The position numbers and the translations under genes are program-made. A stretch of 64,000 bases of DNA from SIG299 sp045531955 (GTDB taxonomy: Bacteria; Bacillota; Clostridia; Lachnospirales; Lachnospiraceae). Below, one piece after another: positions 1-8,409 of the stretch. Under the pieces are notes generated by a model. The model searched no databases. It was not told where the DNA came from and saw only the letters and a list, made by a program, of their open reading frames with translations. The DNA is taken from contig JAZSFC010000011.1 of the NCBI GenBank assembly GCA_045531955.1, positions 24,438 to 88,437 on the forward strand, given 5' to 3'. The stretch's first letter is position 1. Every line of letters begins with the position of its first letter.

Positions 1-429
1 ATCGATAAGGTGGATACTTCTTTGATTGATACCTTAATTGAACAGGGCTTTGTACCGGTAATTGCGCCAATCGGTATTGACGATGCTTATCAGTCCTACA
101 ACATCAATGCAGATGATGCGGCTTGTGCCATTGCAACTGCAGTAGGTGCGGAAAAGCTTGCTTTCTTAACTGACATTGAGGGCGTATGCATGGATCCGAA
201 GGATAAGAGCACCTTGATTTCCGAGCTGACTCTTTCTAAGGCTGATGAACTGATTCAGGACGGTTTTATCGGCGGCGGCATGCTTCCGAAGATTAAGAAC
301 TGTATCGACGCCGTTAAGGAAGGCGTTGGCGGTGTACATATTTTAGACGGCAGAATGGAGCACAGTCTGTTACTCGAATTCTTTACCGATAAGGGTATCG
401 GAACTGCTATTTACGACGAAAATAAGTAG
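1..429 (+). CDS. argB: Acetylglutamate kinase, C-terminal part (5' end outside window)
   Basis: The reading frame is open from base 1, so the gene starts upstream of the window; 142 codons remain. The visible part carries the ArgB signatures LTDIEGV, GGMLPKI and the C-terminal HILDGRMEHSLLLE followed by GIGTAI. The family phosphorylates N-acetyl-L-glutamate with ATP, the second step of arginine synthesis in the cytosol. argD follows 243 bases downstream on the same strand, which fits an arginine operon. The GTG at base 10 is an internal Val codon, not a start. Confidence 0.93.
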   Translation: MDKVDTSLIDTLIEQGFVPVIAPIGIDDAYQSYNINADDAACAIATAVGAEKLAFLTDIEGVCMDPKDKSTLISELTLSKADELIQDGFIGGGMLPKIKNCIDAVKEGVGGVHILDGRMEHSLLLEFFTDKGIGTAIYDENK

Positions 430-445
430 GGAATTTTAATATATT

Positions 446-582
446 ATTTTGAGTTACAGTATCCCTGTCCGCCTGACTCATCCAACTGATGTCCGCCCAG
501 TCCGGAACAAAATGCTTTGTCCGTTCTGTTCGGACAACAGTCGGCTGAGATGTCGGACATTCGGATACTGTAATTTCAAAAT
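446..582. repeat. 137-bp imperfect palindrome between argB and argD
   Basis: Bases 446-464 and 563-582 are near-perfect inverted copies (outer arms ATTTTGAGTTACAGTATCC and its complement, with one extra base). The inner halves also match as inverted copies with small gaps, including repeated TGTCCG/CGGACA and CTCA/TGAG blocks. The whole segment can fold into one long hairpin with an apex near 510-520. No protein is encoded. It could be a miniature mobile element, a REP-like repeat or a leader structure for argD; the sequence does not decide. Confidence 0.6.
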
Positions 583-672
583 AAGAATTATAAAATGCTT
601 ATATAAAACGAAAAGCTTCTGCCTAAACAGGCGAAAGCTGGTTTGTTCCTAAGAAATAAGGAGGGAAATGAT

Positions 673-1854
673 ATGAATTCGATAGAGTGTAGAAATAGAG
701 CAGAAAACGTACTGATGCACACCTACGGACGTTATCCGGTAGTGCTTGACCACGGCGATGGTGTTTATCTTTATGACACCGATGGCAAGCAGTATTTGGA
801 TTTTTCCGCAGGTATCGGCGTGTTTGCCCTTGGTTATAACAATACAGCATATAACGATGCGTTAAAGGCGCAGATTGATAAATTATTACATACTTCCAAC
901 TATTATTACAACGAGCCTGCCCTGCTGGCAGCAGAGGGCCTTGCCAAGGCTTCCGGCATGGATCGTGTATTCTTTACCAATAGTGGTACTGAGGCAGTGG
1001 AAGGCGCTATTAAGCTGGCAAGAAAGTATTACTACAAAAAGACCGGCGTGGCAGATAGCGAAATTATTGCCATGGACCATTCCTTCCACGGAAGAAGTAT
1101 GGGTGCCCTTTCGGTCACCGGTACAAAGAAGTACCGCGAGCCGTTTGAACCTTTAATTGGAGGTGCGGTATTTGCGGAGTTCAATAACTTAGAAGATGTA
1201 AAATCAAAGATTAACGATAAAACAGCAGCCATTATTATGGAAACTCTGCAGGGTGAGGGCGGTATCCACCCGGCAACCAAGGAGTTTATTGAGGGTGTTG
1301 CGGCAATCTGTAAGGAAAAGGATATCGTTCTTATTTTAGATGAAATCCAGTGCGGTATGGGCCGTTCCGGCAACATGTTCTGCTATCAAAAGTATGGCGT
1401 GCAGCCTGACATTGTTACCTGTGCAAAAGCACTTGGCTGCGGTGTACCTGTCGGTGCATTTGCTGCAACCGAGAAAGTGGCAGCAGCTTTTGAACCGGGT
1501 GACCACGGCACCACTTATGGAGGTAATCCGTTTGTATGCGCGGCAGTAGCAAAGGTATTCGACCTGTTTGAAGAGCAGAAGGTGCTGGATAATGTAAAAG
1601 AAAACGGCGAGTATCTCTACGAAAAGTTAGAAGAGTTTGCCAAGGAAAATGCTTGTGTCAAAGAGCACAGGGGCTTTGGCTTTATGCAGGGTCTGGAATT
1701 TACCATGCCGGTAAAGGACATTGCATCCAAAGCATTAGAGAATGGTCTGATTCTGATTTCTGCGGGAGCGAATACCATTCGTTTCTTGCCTCCATTGGTA
1801 ATGCAGAAGGCTCAGATTGATGAGATGATTGAAAAATTGATGAAGTGCTTATAG
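673..1854 (+). CDS. argD: Acetylornithine aminotransferase (class III PLP enzyme)
   Basis: A 393-residue protein of the usual ArgD length. It converts N-acetylglutamate semialdehyde plus glutamate to N-acetylornithine. Visible signatures are FTNSGTEAVEGAIKLARK near the N-terminal third, the PLP-pocket motif DEIQCGMGRSG, and CAKALGCGVPVGA with the Schiff-base lysine. The ATG at 673 is chosen because AAGGAGG lies 7 bases upstream and the protein then begins MNSIECRNRAENVLMHTY, as in homologues; the frame extends further upstream to 643 without support. A terminator-like hairpin follows. Confidence 0.95.
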   Translation: MNSIECRNRAENVLMHTYGRYPVVLDHGDGVYLYDTDGKQYLDFSAGIGVFALGYNNTAYNDALKAQIDKLLHTSNYYYNEPALLAAEGLAKASGMDRVFFTNSGTEAVEGAIKLARKYYYKKTGVADSEIIAMDHSFHGRSMGALSVTGTKKYREPFEPLIGGAVFAEFNNLEDVKSKINDKTAAIIMETLQGEGGIHPATKEFIEGVAAICKEKDIVLILDEIQCGMGRSGNMFCYQKYGVQPDIVTCAKALGCGVPVGAFAATEKVAAAFEPGDHGTTYGGNPFVCAAVAKVFDLFEEQKVLDNVKENGEYLYEKLEEFAKENACVKEHRGFGFMQGLEFTMPVKDIASKALENGLILISAGANTIRFLPPLVMQKAQIDEMIEKLMKCL

Positions 1855-1862
1855 TTGATTGA

Positions 1863-1895
1863 GGGGGGCAGGAGAAATCTTTCCCCCTTGTTTTT
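1863..1895 (+). terminator. Rho-independent terminator after argD
   Basis: AGGGGG and CCCCCT arms enclose a loop of about 15 bases and are followed by TTGTTTTT. It sits between the argD stop and the next start codon at 1910. Confidence 0.65.
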
Positions 1896-1909
1896 AACCG
1901 GGAGTCTAT

Positions 1910-2611
1910 ATGAAACTGAAAGTAGCCATCTGTGATGATGAAGAAAAACAAAGAAAATATGTGCTGGAGCTATTGGGAGCATGGGCAAAGCTGGGACGTC
2001 ATTTATTGGAAGTAAAGGAATTTCCGAACGCAGAGTCCTTTTTATTCCATTATGAAACCGAAAAAGATTTTGACATTCTTTTGCTGGACGTGGAAATGGA
2101 AAAACTTTCCGGAATTGATTTAGCAAAAGAAGTACGCAAAGATAACAAGGCGGTGCAGATTGTGTTTATCACCGGATATTATGAGTATTTCAGTGACGGA
2201 TTTGATGTATCGGCACTGCATTATCTGATAAAGCCGGTGGATGAAAGAAAACTGTATCCGGTGCTTGACCGTGCAGTAAGCAATTTAAGCTATCGTGAGC
2301 GTTCTGTACTGTTGTCAACGGCAGAGGCTGATATCCGGGTGCCTCTGGCAGATATTTTGTATGTGGAATCTGAAAATGTATATGTGGTGGTACATACGGT
2401 AAGCGGAATCTATCGTAGCAGAATTCCGCTATCAAAATTTATATCACAACTGGATGACACCTTTTATCAGGTACACCGCTCCTTTGTAGTAGGTCTTAAA
2501 TATGTGAAAAAGGTATCACGTAGTGAAGTGACAATGCTGAACGGAGATGTGGTTCCGATACGCCGCGGTTCCTATGATGAGGTACATGCGGCATTGATAC
2601 GACACTTGTAA
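1910..2611 (+). CDS. LytTR-family response regulator (AgrA/VirR type)
   Basis: 233 residues in two domains. Residues 1-120 form a receiver domain with acidic pocket Asp9/Asp10, phosphoacceptor Asp60 in LLLDVEM, and the KPVDE lysine motif. Residues about 135-233 form a LytTR DNA-binding domain (DILYVESENVYVVVHT, then FYQVHRSFVVGLKYV). Such regulators usually control peptide signalling, bacteriocin or virulence genes. The gene is followed 15 bases later by a GHKL kinase and then two ABC exporter genes, suggesting one signalling-export module. Family assignment is secure; the target genes are inferred from position. Confidence 0.92.
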   Translation: MKLKVAICDDEEKQRKYVLELLGAWAKLGRHLLEVKEFPNAESFLFHYETEKDFDILLLDVEMEKLSGIDLAKEVRKDNKAVQIVFITGYYEYFSDGFDVSALHYLIKPVDERKLYPVLDRAVSNLSYRERSVLLSTAEADIRVPLADILYVESENVYVVVHTVSGIYRSRIPLSKFISQLDDTFYQVHRSFVVGLKYVKKVSRSEVTMLNGDVVPIRRGSYDEVHAALIRHL

Positions 2612-2626
2612 TTACTGAGGTGACAT

Positions 2627-3271
2627 ATGATATTTGATAAACTGGTAGCCAAACGTGTGGCACAATTTGAAAATGAAATATTACAAAAGCATTATGAAGA
2701 AGTAGAAAACATGTACCAAAAAATGAGAGGATGGCGGCACGATTACCGTCATCATATCCAGGCCATGAAAGTACATGCAGCAAATAAAGAATATGACGAA
2801 ATCGAGAAATATCTGGAAATGCTGGACGATGACCTGACCAATGTGGAAACGGTAATTAAGACCGGAAACCGTATGGCAGATGCCATCTTAAACAGCAAAT
2901 TATCCCTTGCTGCTGCAAACCATATTGAGGTAAAAGCTGAGGCAAAGATACCGGTGTCCCTTACTGTGTCCGAACTGGACTTATGCATTATTATAGGTAA
3001 CCTGATGGACAATGCCATTGATGCCTGCATGGAGCTTCCGCCGGAAAAACGGTTGATTCGTATCTACATGGAGATGAAGGGAAACTTTCTTTACTTTGCG
3101 TTGACCAATACGTCCGGTGGCAAGAAAAAGAAAAGTTTCCGCAGTACCAAAGGAGAGGGCCACGGATTTGGCATCGCCCGCATGGATGCGGTGGTAGCGA
3201 AATACGGCGGATACATTACCAGAGCCTCGGAAGATGAAGCGTTTTCCACGGAAGTCTTGCTTCCACAATAA
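2627..3271 (+). CDS. Soluble GHKL-type histidine kinase (AgrC-like core)
   Basis: 214 residues. The dimerisation helix carries the putative phosphoacceptor His38 in WRHDYRHHI, and the ATPase domain has the N-box NLMDNAIDAC and the G-box GEGHGFG. It is far shorter than AgrC-like kinases because the membrane sensor is missing: no hydrophobic segment is visible, and the protein begins directly with the coiled dimerisation region. The start at 2627 has GAGGTGA upstream. It probably pairs with the preceding LytTR regulator. Whether it senses a cytosolic signal or is the remnant of a longer gene cannot be told here. Confidence 0.85.
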   Translation: MIFDKLVAKRVAQFENEILQKHYEEVENMYQKMRGWRHDYRHHIQAMKVHAANKEYDEIEKYLEMLDDDLTNVETVIKTGNRMADAILNSKLSLAAANHIEVKAEAKIPVSLTVSELDLCIIIGNLMDNAIDACMELPPEKRLIRIYMEMKGNFLYFALTNTSGGKKKKSFRSTKGEGHGFGIARMDAVVAKYGGYITRASEDEAFSTEVLLPQ

Positions 3272-3281
3272 GAATTGGAAT

Positions 3282-3340
3282 AAAAAGTGCATTTCGCATC
3301 AAATTTTCAACATTTGATATCAAAATGCACTTTTCTTTTT
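3282..3340 (+). terminator. Terminator after the two-component genes
   Basis: AAAAGTGCATTT and AAAATGCACTTTT arms, reinforced inside by ATCAAAT/ATTTGAT, end in a T-rich run (CTTTTTTTTTC). It separates the regulator pair from the ABC genes. Confidence 0.75.
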
Positions 3341-3346
3341 TTTCTT

Positions 3347-3355
3347 TGCTATAAT
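3347..3355 (+). promoter_or_regulatory. Extended -10 promoter for the ABC exporter genes
   Basis: TGC-TATAAT, a perfect -10 hexamer with an upstream TG extension, lies 45 bases before the ATG at 3400. No good -35 is visible, as expected for an extended -10 promoter. Its position just after a terminator supports a separate transcription unit. Confidence 0.5.
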
Positions 3356-3399
3356 GACATCATGAACAACGCAGATACAATAGGGAGGAGAAACAGGGT

Positions 3400-5218
3400 A
3401 TGAAAAAGGAGAAAAAGAAAAAGTATTCTAAGCTTGGCAGCCTCATATGGGCAATGAAAAAACTGGCGCGGCTGGATGCAAGCTTTGTGTTTTTTATTTT
3501 TGCGGTTGTTCCGGTTGCCGTAGCTATACCACTTTTTGCTTCGCTGTTTTCCAAAACAGTGATTGATGAAATCGGAGCAGGAAAATCCTTTGAAGAACTG
3601 GCGGTTACGGTTATGGTGTTTGTTGGAGGACTTTTTTTTGCTGACCGTGTTACAGCAGTTTATTGAAACCAGATGTCAGGGCAGAAGATATTATCCGACC
3701 ACGGTGTACCAGGATGAGATGGACCGGTTTGAGTCATATGAGATGGATTTTGAAGGTTCGGAAAAGCAGACGTTTAAAGAAATCAGCGGGTATGCCTGGA
3801 GCGATGCCAGTCAGGGAAACTGTGCGATGGAATATTTGTGGGAGGATGTATCCGGAGCACTCAAAAATCTGCTTGGTATTGTGACATTTGCGGCGTTTCT
3901 TGTGGCTTTGAATCCGGTTATTTTTCTTGTAACGGCAGTGACTTCTGCATTGACTTATCTGACCACAAGCTGGCAGCCAAAGTACTTTGAAAAGCATAAA
4001 AAAGAGTGGGAAAAAGAAGAACGGAAGAAAAGTTATCTTCAAGGGCTTTCTGATGATTTTTCCAACGCTAAGGACATTAAGCTTTACGGCATGGAGGGCT
4101 GGATTAACAAGATGATGCGTGATTATCAGACGTATCTTCTGATGTGGAATAAGCGATGCAGTCTCCGGGGATTTTGGGCATCCGCATTGGCAGGTGTTAT
4201 GACCTTTGTGCAGAATGGCGTTGTATATTTTGTGTTAATCGGCATGCTGTTAGACGGAAAAATCAGTGTTGGTGATTTTGTATTTTTCTTTGGTCTGGCA
4301 GGCAGCATTGCCGGATATTTGCAGGGAATTATTACTGATATTGCAAAGCTTGGCGTGCGTGCAGATAAAATTGCGTATTACCGGGATTTCTTCGGATATG
4401 AGAATCACTTTAATCATGGTGAGGGCAGTGCACTTCCAAAGGAAGCGATAAAAATTGAATTGAAGGATGTGTGGTACAAGTACGAAGGTGCAGAGGACTA
4501 CACACTAAAGGGTGTAAATCTTACCATCGATGCGGGCGAAAGTCTGGCACTGGTTGGTATCAATGGTGCCGGTAAAACCACACTGGTAAAATTGATTTGC
4601 GGTATGTATGTGCCGACCAAGGGAGAAATTCTGGTAAACGGAAGACCGATTTCGGACTACAATATCGAAGAATATTATTTGATGATTTCTGCAGTATTCC
4701 AGGAAATCAGGGCAGTGGCATTTACCATATTTGAGTTTGTGGCGAGTGTGGATATGGAACGTAAAACGGCAAGGGAAGAAGCTGTGGCGGCAATGAAGGC
4801 TGCCGGTATCTGGGAGAAAATCGAGTCTCTTCCAAACGGCATGGACACCCACTTACAAAAGGGAGTGTATGAAGACGGCGTGGATTTGTCCGGTGGCGAG
4901 CTGCAGAAGTTGGTACTGGCACGGGCCATCTATAAGGACGGTTCTATTCTTATACTGGATGAACCAACGGCGGCCCTGGACCCGATTGCAGAGAATAATC
5001 TGTATCTTAGGTACCGGGAATTAACGAAAGGAAAAACTTCCGTTTACATTTCCCATCGTTTTGCTTCTACACGTTTTTGTGACCGCATTGTACTGCTGGG
5101 TGACGGCGTGGTGCAGGAGAGCGGAAGCCACGACGAACTGATGGAGCAAAATGGTCAGTATGCGTACATGTTTGGTGTGCAGAGCAAATATTACAAGGAG
5201 GGCGAGGTAAATGCGTAA
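3400..5218 (+). pseudogene. ABC exporter half-transporter, frameshifted at a T8 run
   Basis: The first frame starts at 3400 (GGAGGAG upstream) and encodes the N-terminal membrane part, ending at 3664-3666. The remainder continues in another frame from about 3640 to 5218. Removing one T from the eight at 3632-3639 joins them as GLFLLTVLQQFIETRC and restores a full protein of about 605 residues. The downstream part has the membrane domain and a complete ATPase: Walker A GINGAGKTT, signature LSGGE, Walker B ILILDEPTA, and the H-loop in YISHR. It overlaps the next ABC gene by 8 bases. It may be a true mutation, a slippage-decoded gene or a sequencing error. Confidence 0.88.
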
Positions 5219-7016
5219 ATTCAGTACGACAAGAAAAGCACTGCGTGTTTACGCAGCATATAATCCGAACTATTTTCCGTTGCTTTTATTGCAGACGATA
5301 TTCAAGAATTTGTCTCCATATTTCAATCTTTGGATGTCGGCAGAAATTGTAACACTATTGTATGAAGCAAGTGACCGGCCGGCAATTTACAGGATGGTAC
5401 TTGTTACAATCTTTGGAAACCTGTTTATCCATGTCATTGGTGCAGCACTGACCAAAAGTGTAAATACTCAGTTGGAGATTTTAAATAATAACGAAGCGGC
5501 TGCATTTAACCGCAAAACGCTGTCTCTGGATTATGACAAACTGGAAAATCCGGACATCCGTCAGCACAGACGTAACATTAAGGAAAATGCGTATATCAAT
5601 AACTATGGTGTTGTGAGCATGCGTTTGAATGTGGGGTGGCTGTTTGACTGTGCCATCAATCTGGTGTTCGCATTGGTACTTTTTGCGGAAATGGTGACAC
5701 TGATTGGTGCTGCCGGATTTCAATGGTTGGGTGTGGTTTTACTGGTGTTGCTGGTTGCCATGGTGGCATTGAATATCTATTTTCAGTCGGTACATTCAGG
5801 GAAAACATCAGTTGCCTGGAATGAAGTCGGAAAACTGATGTTAGAGGAAAACCGCTTGGGTCGGGGTTACAGCAGAAGCGGCATGGATAACCGCATTTAC
5901 CGTCAACAGTTGCTGATGGATAAGCTGAACAAAAAGATGGAAAAACGCCATCGGGAGGTATTTACAAAGGTTCATTCCCTTAGTTTTAAGTATTCGTTGC
6001 CGGTAATTTTCTTTCAACGTATGTCAGAACTGGTGTCATATCTGATTATCTGCTTTTACTGTGTGCTTGGGACATTTCCGATTGGCGGTGTCATTAAGTA
6101 TGTGGGGTATCTTTCGAAGGTTACAGCAAGTGTGGGAAATTTGTTCTACTGTTTCCATGAAATTGGTGCAAATGAAAAATTCCTTCAGGTATACCTGGAT
6201 TATTTTGATATCAAAAATGATATGTATCAGGGAAGCCTTGCTGTAGAAAAACGGAGTGATAAGCAGTATGATGTGGAATTTAAGAACGTAAGCTTTCAGT
6301 ATCCGGGAACCGAGCAGTTTGCCCTGAAAAATATCAATCTGAAGCTGAAGGTAGGGGAACGCCTTGCGGTAGTCGGAATGAACGGCAGCGGAAAAACAAC
6401 GTTTATCAAGCTGTTATGCCGTTTGTATGACCCGACCGAAGGCGAGATTAAAATGAATGATTTCAACATCCGCAAGTACGATTACCGCCAGTATCTGGAT
6501 ATCTTTTCAGTTGTATTTCAGGATTATCATTTGCTTGCCATGCCGCTTGGTAACAATGTGGCATCTGCAGAAAACTGGGATGCTGAAAAAGCAGAACGAT
6601 TATTGGAAGAAGTAGGATTCGGAGCTCGGTATGCCGAAATGCCAAAAAAACTGGAAACCCCGCTTTACAAAAACTTTGATGAAGACGGCGTGAATATTTC
6701 CGGTGGGGAAGCACAGAAGATTGCTTTGGCAAGAGCGCTTTACAAAGATGCTCCGTTTATCATTCTGGATGAGCCGACAGCGGCCCTGGATCCGATTGCG
6801 GAAGCAGAAATTTATGCAAAGTTTGATGAAATTGTAGGAGATAAAACCGCCATTTATATCAGCCACCGCTTATCTTCCTGCCGTTTCTGTGATAAGATTG
6901 CGGTATTTGACAAGGGCGAAATTGTACAGGTTGGAACCCACGAAGAACTGTTACAGAATGAAAAGGGTAAGTACTATGAGCTGTGGAATGCCCAGGCACA
7001 GTATTATACCACATAG
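5211..7016 (+). CDS. ABC exporter half-transporter (membrane + ATPase)
   Basis: 601 residues: an N-terminal six-helix membrane region (about 1-330) and a C-terminal ATPase with Walker A GMNGSGKTT, signature ISGGEAQK, Walker B IILDEPTA and the switch histidine in YISHR. It is a close relative of the preceding half-transporter and overlaps it by 8 bases, so the two probably form a heterodimeric exporter. The substrate is unknown; the adjacent LytTR/GHKL pair hints at a peptide or antimicrobial, but no precursor peptide gene is seen. Confidence 0.9.
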   Translation: MRKFSTTRKALRVYAAYNPNYFPLLLLQTIFKNLSPYFNLWMSAEIVTLLYEASDRPAIYRMVLVTIFGNLFIHVIGAALTKSVNTQLEILNNNEAAAFNRKTLSLDYDKLENPDIRQHRRNIKENAYINNYGVVSMRLNVGWLFDCAINLVFALVLFAEMVTLIGAAGFQWLGVVLLVLLVAMVALNIYFQSVHSGKTSVAWNEVGKLMLEENRLGRGYSRSGMDNRIYRQQLLMDKLNKKMEKRHREVFTKVHSLSFKYSLPVIFFQRMSELVSYLIICFYCVLGTFPIGGVIKYVGYLSKVTASVGNLFYCFHEIGANEKFLQVYLDYFDIKNDMYQGSLAVEKRSDKQYDVEFKNVSFQYPGTEQFALKNINLKLKVGERLAVVGMNGSGKTTFIKLLCRLYDPTEGEIKMNDFNIRKYDYRQYLDIFSVVFQDYHLLAMPLGNNVASAENWDAEKAERLLEEVGFGARYAEMPKKLETPLYKNFDEDGVNISGGEAQKIALARALYKDAPFIILDEPTAALDPIAEAEIYAKFDEIVGDKTAIYISHRLSSCRFCDKIAVFDKGEIVQVGTHEELLQNEKGKYYELWNAQAQYYTT

Positions 7017-7077
7017 TTATGTGTTGTATGAACTATATAATTTGCTGGAAGTTGATTGAAGTTTGTATAAAAACTAT

Positions 7078-7105
7078 TGATATTTTATTCTAAATCGCTT
7101 ATACT
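7078..7105 (+). promoter_or_regulatory. Promoter of the structured RNA
   Basis: TTGATA at 7078-7083 and TATACT at 7100-7105 are separated by 16 bases. Transcription would start near 7112, just before the first hairpin of the RNA described next. Confidence 0.6.
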
Positions 7106-7111
7106 ATTATT

Positions 7112-7301
7112 AGAAGAGCGTGCTCTTTCCGGTGGACTAACACCTTAATCTGAATTTTGAATGGACGTAAGCGCCAGTGGTTGACAGGCAACCCAAAAAC
7201 CTGTTTCGTAACGGACGTAAGCGCCGAAGGTTGAGCAGACAACCCAAAAATTAGTCATTAAAAGGGAGTGAGCGTTACTACGGTAGCGTCTCTCCCTTTT
7301 T
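7112..7301 (+). ncRNA. Candidate structured non-coding RNA with repeated units
   Basis: This 190-base stretch lies in a 354-base gap without a gene. It has three hairpin-box units. Hairpins: GGTG-GACTAA-CACC (7131-7144), GGTTG-ACAGG-CAACC (7179-7193) and GGTTG-AGCAGA-CAACC (7229-7244). Units two and three share CAACCCAAAAA. A 13-base motif GGACGTAAGCGCC occurs at 7163 and 7213 and can itself form a small hairpin with a UAAG loop. Each hairpin loop is complementary to a single-stranded box: GACTAA with TTAGTC (7251), ACAGG with CCTGT (7200), CAGA with TCTG (7149). It has its own promoter and terminator. No family name can be given with confidence. Confidence 0.65.
7260..7301 (+). terminator. 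Terminator of the structured RNA
   Basis: AAAAGGGAG and CTCCCTTTTT arms enclose an inner GCGTTAC/GTAGCG pairing. The T run ends at 7301. Confidence 0.8.
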
Positions 7302-7370
7302 AAATTCAAGTAATCTAAAATTTCGAAAAAATCCCCCAACAAAACAAACTTATGAAATGAGGTACAAAGG

Positions 7371-8021
7371 ATGGAGTATACCCTAAAGCAGGCAGTAAGT
7401 GTAGCAATTAAGTGCGGAAGAGAGTACAAGAAAAAATTGGCTAATACAAAGATATTAGTTATATATCGTAACAGGGAAAATAATGAGATTGAATCAATAG
7501 AAATAGTGTTCCGCCCTTCTAATTACCAGCATTTGACTGGCTTGACGCTTTTTGATACGCAAGGAAAGCAGAAAAAGAATTGCTCTGTGGAGTTTTATCA
7601 TAAATGTACCGGTAACAATTTGAAGGCATCAGAAATACAATTTAAGGAAGATGGAACTACGCCACTGAAATTAGATGCGCTTCCAAGTCTTATGGATTTG
7701 ACTAATATTACAAAAATTGTTGGGGACTATGATAACTCAAAGAAATGGATGGAAGCAGATGTGATAGTGGGTGGAATAAATTTTTGCCTCGCCGTATCGG
7801 AGGACAAGGATGGAAGTTATTTTCCTCGCTCTGGGTTGTTAGAGGATATTAGAAACATTACGAGGAAATCATCACAGGTATTAGCGATTTTTCAGAAGAA
7901 ATTAAGTGATAAGGGAGCTTATCAAAAGGTGCGATATGTAGCAAAAGGGTTAGAGTTTTTGAAACTAAATTTACCATCAAAGATTTTGGAACAAATAGGT
8001 GTTCCGCGAGAAGAACTATAA
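7371..8021 (+). CDS. PBECR4-like (barnase/EndoU/colicin-type nuclease fold) protein
   Basis: 216 residues, start at 7371 behind AAAGGATGG. The block FRPSNYQHLTGL, then FYHKCTG, and FLPRSG-like YFPRSGLLEDI near residues 150-160 resemble the PBECR4 group of phage- and plasmid-associated nuclease-like domains. This is recognition by pattern, not by alignment. It lacks a signal peptide or membrane segment. It sits at the left end of an AT-rich block with a small XRE regulator and a restriction-modification gene, and is followed by a terminator-like hairpin. A toxin or defence role is plausible but unproven; it could also be an inactive relative. Confidence 0.6.
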   Translation: MEYTLKQAVSVAIKCGREYKKKLANTKILVIYRNRENNEIESIEIVFRPSNYQHLTGLTLFDTQGKQKKNCSVEFYHKCTGNNLKASEIQFKEDGTTPLKLDALPSLMDLTNITKIVGDYDNSKKWMEADVIVGGINFCLAVSEDKDGSYFPRSGLLEDIRNITRKSSQVLAIFQKKLSDKGAYQKVRYVAKGLEFLKLNLPSKILEQIGVPREEL

Positions 8022-8031
8022 GAGAATTGTT

Positions 8032-8066
8032 TTAACCCATTACCTCTCAAAACAGGCAATGGGTTA
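8032..8066. terminator. Bidirectional terminator between convergent genes
   Basis: TAACCCATT-CCT and AGG-AATGGGTTA arms, with T-rich flanks on both sides, lie between the nuclease-like gene (+) and the XRE regulator (-). The right arm overlaps the stop codon of the latter. Confidence 0.7.
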
Positions 8067-8300
8067 TTTATTTATAAAACATAACAAATTAGCAACGGGA
8101 ATTTCTAATGTATCTGCGATATCAAGTAATGTGTCTAAAGAGATAGAAGTTGGCATGTTAGGAGCTTCAATATTGCTCATATGTGTGCGACTTATATTGA
8201 TTTTTTCTGCTAATTGTAATTGGGTAAATCCTTTTAGTTTTCGATAATACGCGATATTTAGTCCTATTAATTTATATTCATGTTGATGTTTTTCGTTCAT
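8064..8300 (-). CDS. Small XRE-family regulator (possible C protein of the RM system)
   Basis: 78 residues, almost entirely one helix-turn-helix domain: LGLNIAYYRKLKGFTQ-type first helix, LAEKINISRTHMSNIE recognition helix, then the SLDTLLDIADTL tail. The ATG at 8300 is preferred over GTG at 8309 because GAGGTG lies 6 bases upstream. The size and the divergent position next to a restriction-modification gene with duplicated operators match controller (C) proteins that time expression of such systems. The role as a controller is inferred. Confidence 0.8.
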   Translation of the reverse strand: MNEKHQHEYKLIGLNIAYYRKLKGFTQLQLAEKINISRTHMSNIEAPNMPTSISLDTLLDIADTLEIPVANLLCFINK

Positions 8301-8360
8301 GTTTATCACCTCAAATGTAGTTTATCCCGAATTATCTCCTTAATAAACAATGTAAAAAGA

Positions 8361-8392
8361 TGCAAATGCAAACAGTTATATTGCAAATGCAA
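8361..8392. promoter_or_regulatory. Duplicated operator upstream of the RM gene
   Basis: TGCAAATGCAA occurs at 8361-8371 and again at 8382-8392, exactly 21 bases (two helical turns) apart. The second copy extends to TTGCA-AA-TGCAA, a dyad, and overlaps the -35 box. This is how a small dimeric XRE regulator would bind cooperatively. Confidence 0.65.
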
Positions 8393-8409
8393 TGTGAAAG
8401 TGATATTAT
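8381..8409 (+). promoter_or_regulatory. Promoter of the nuclease-methyltransferase gene
   Basis: TTGCAA at 8381-8386 and TATTAT at 8404-8409 are separated by 17 bases. The -35 lies inside the second operator copy, so occupancy there should block or alter transcription. The leader to the ATG at 8472 is about 55 bases. Confidence 0.6.

Noticed and set aside
430..672. Small protein gene at 449-652
   Set aside because: It is the palindrome read through in one frame, with no ribosome site.
7159..7220. Match to the TwoAYGGAY RNA motif (ATGGAC and ACGGAC present)
   Set aside because: In that motif the words sit in terminal loops; here they lie on the 5' side of a small hairpin, so the resemblance is probably by chance.
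7163..7250. Short CRISPR-like direct repeat
   Set aside because: Only two copies, and the units fold as hairpins with paired loops; no cas genes are near.
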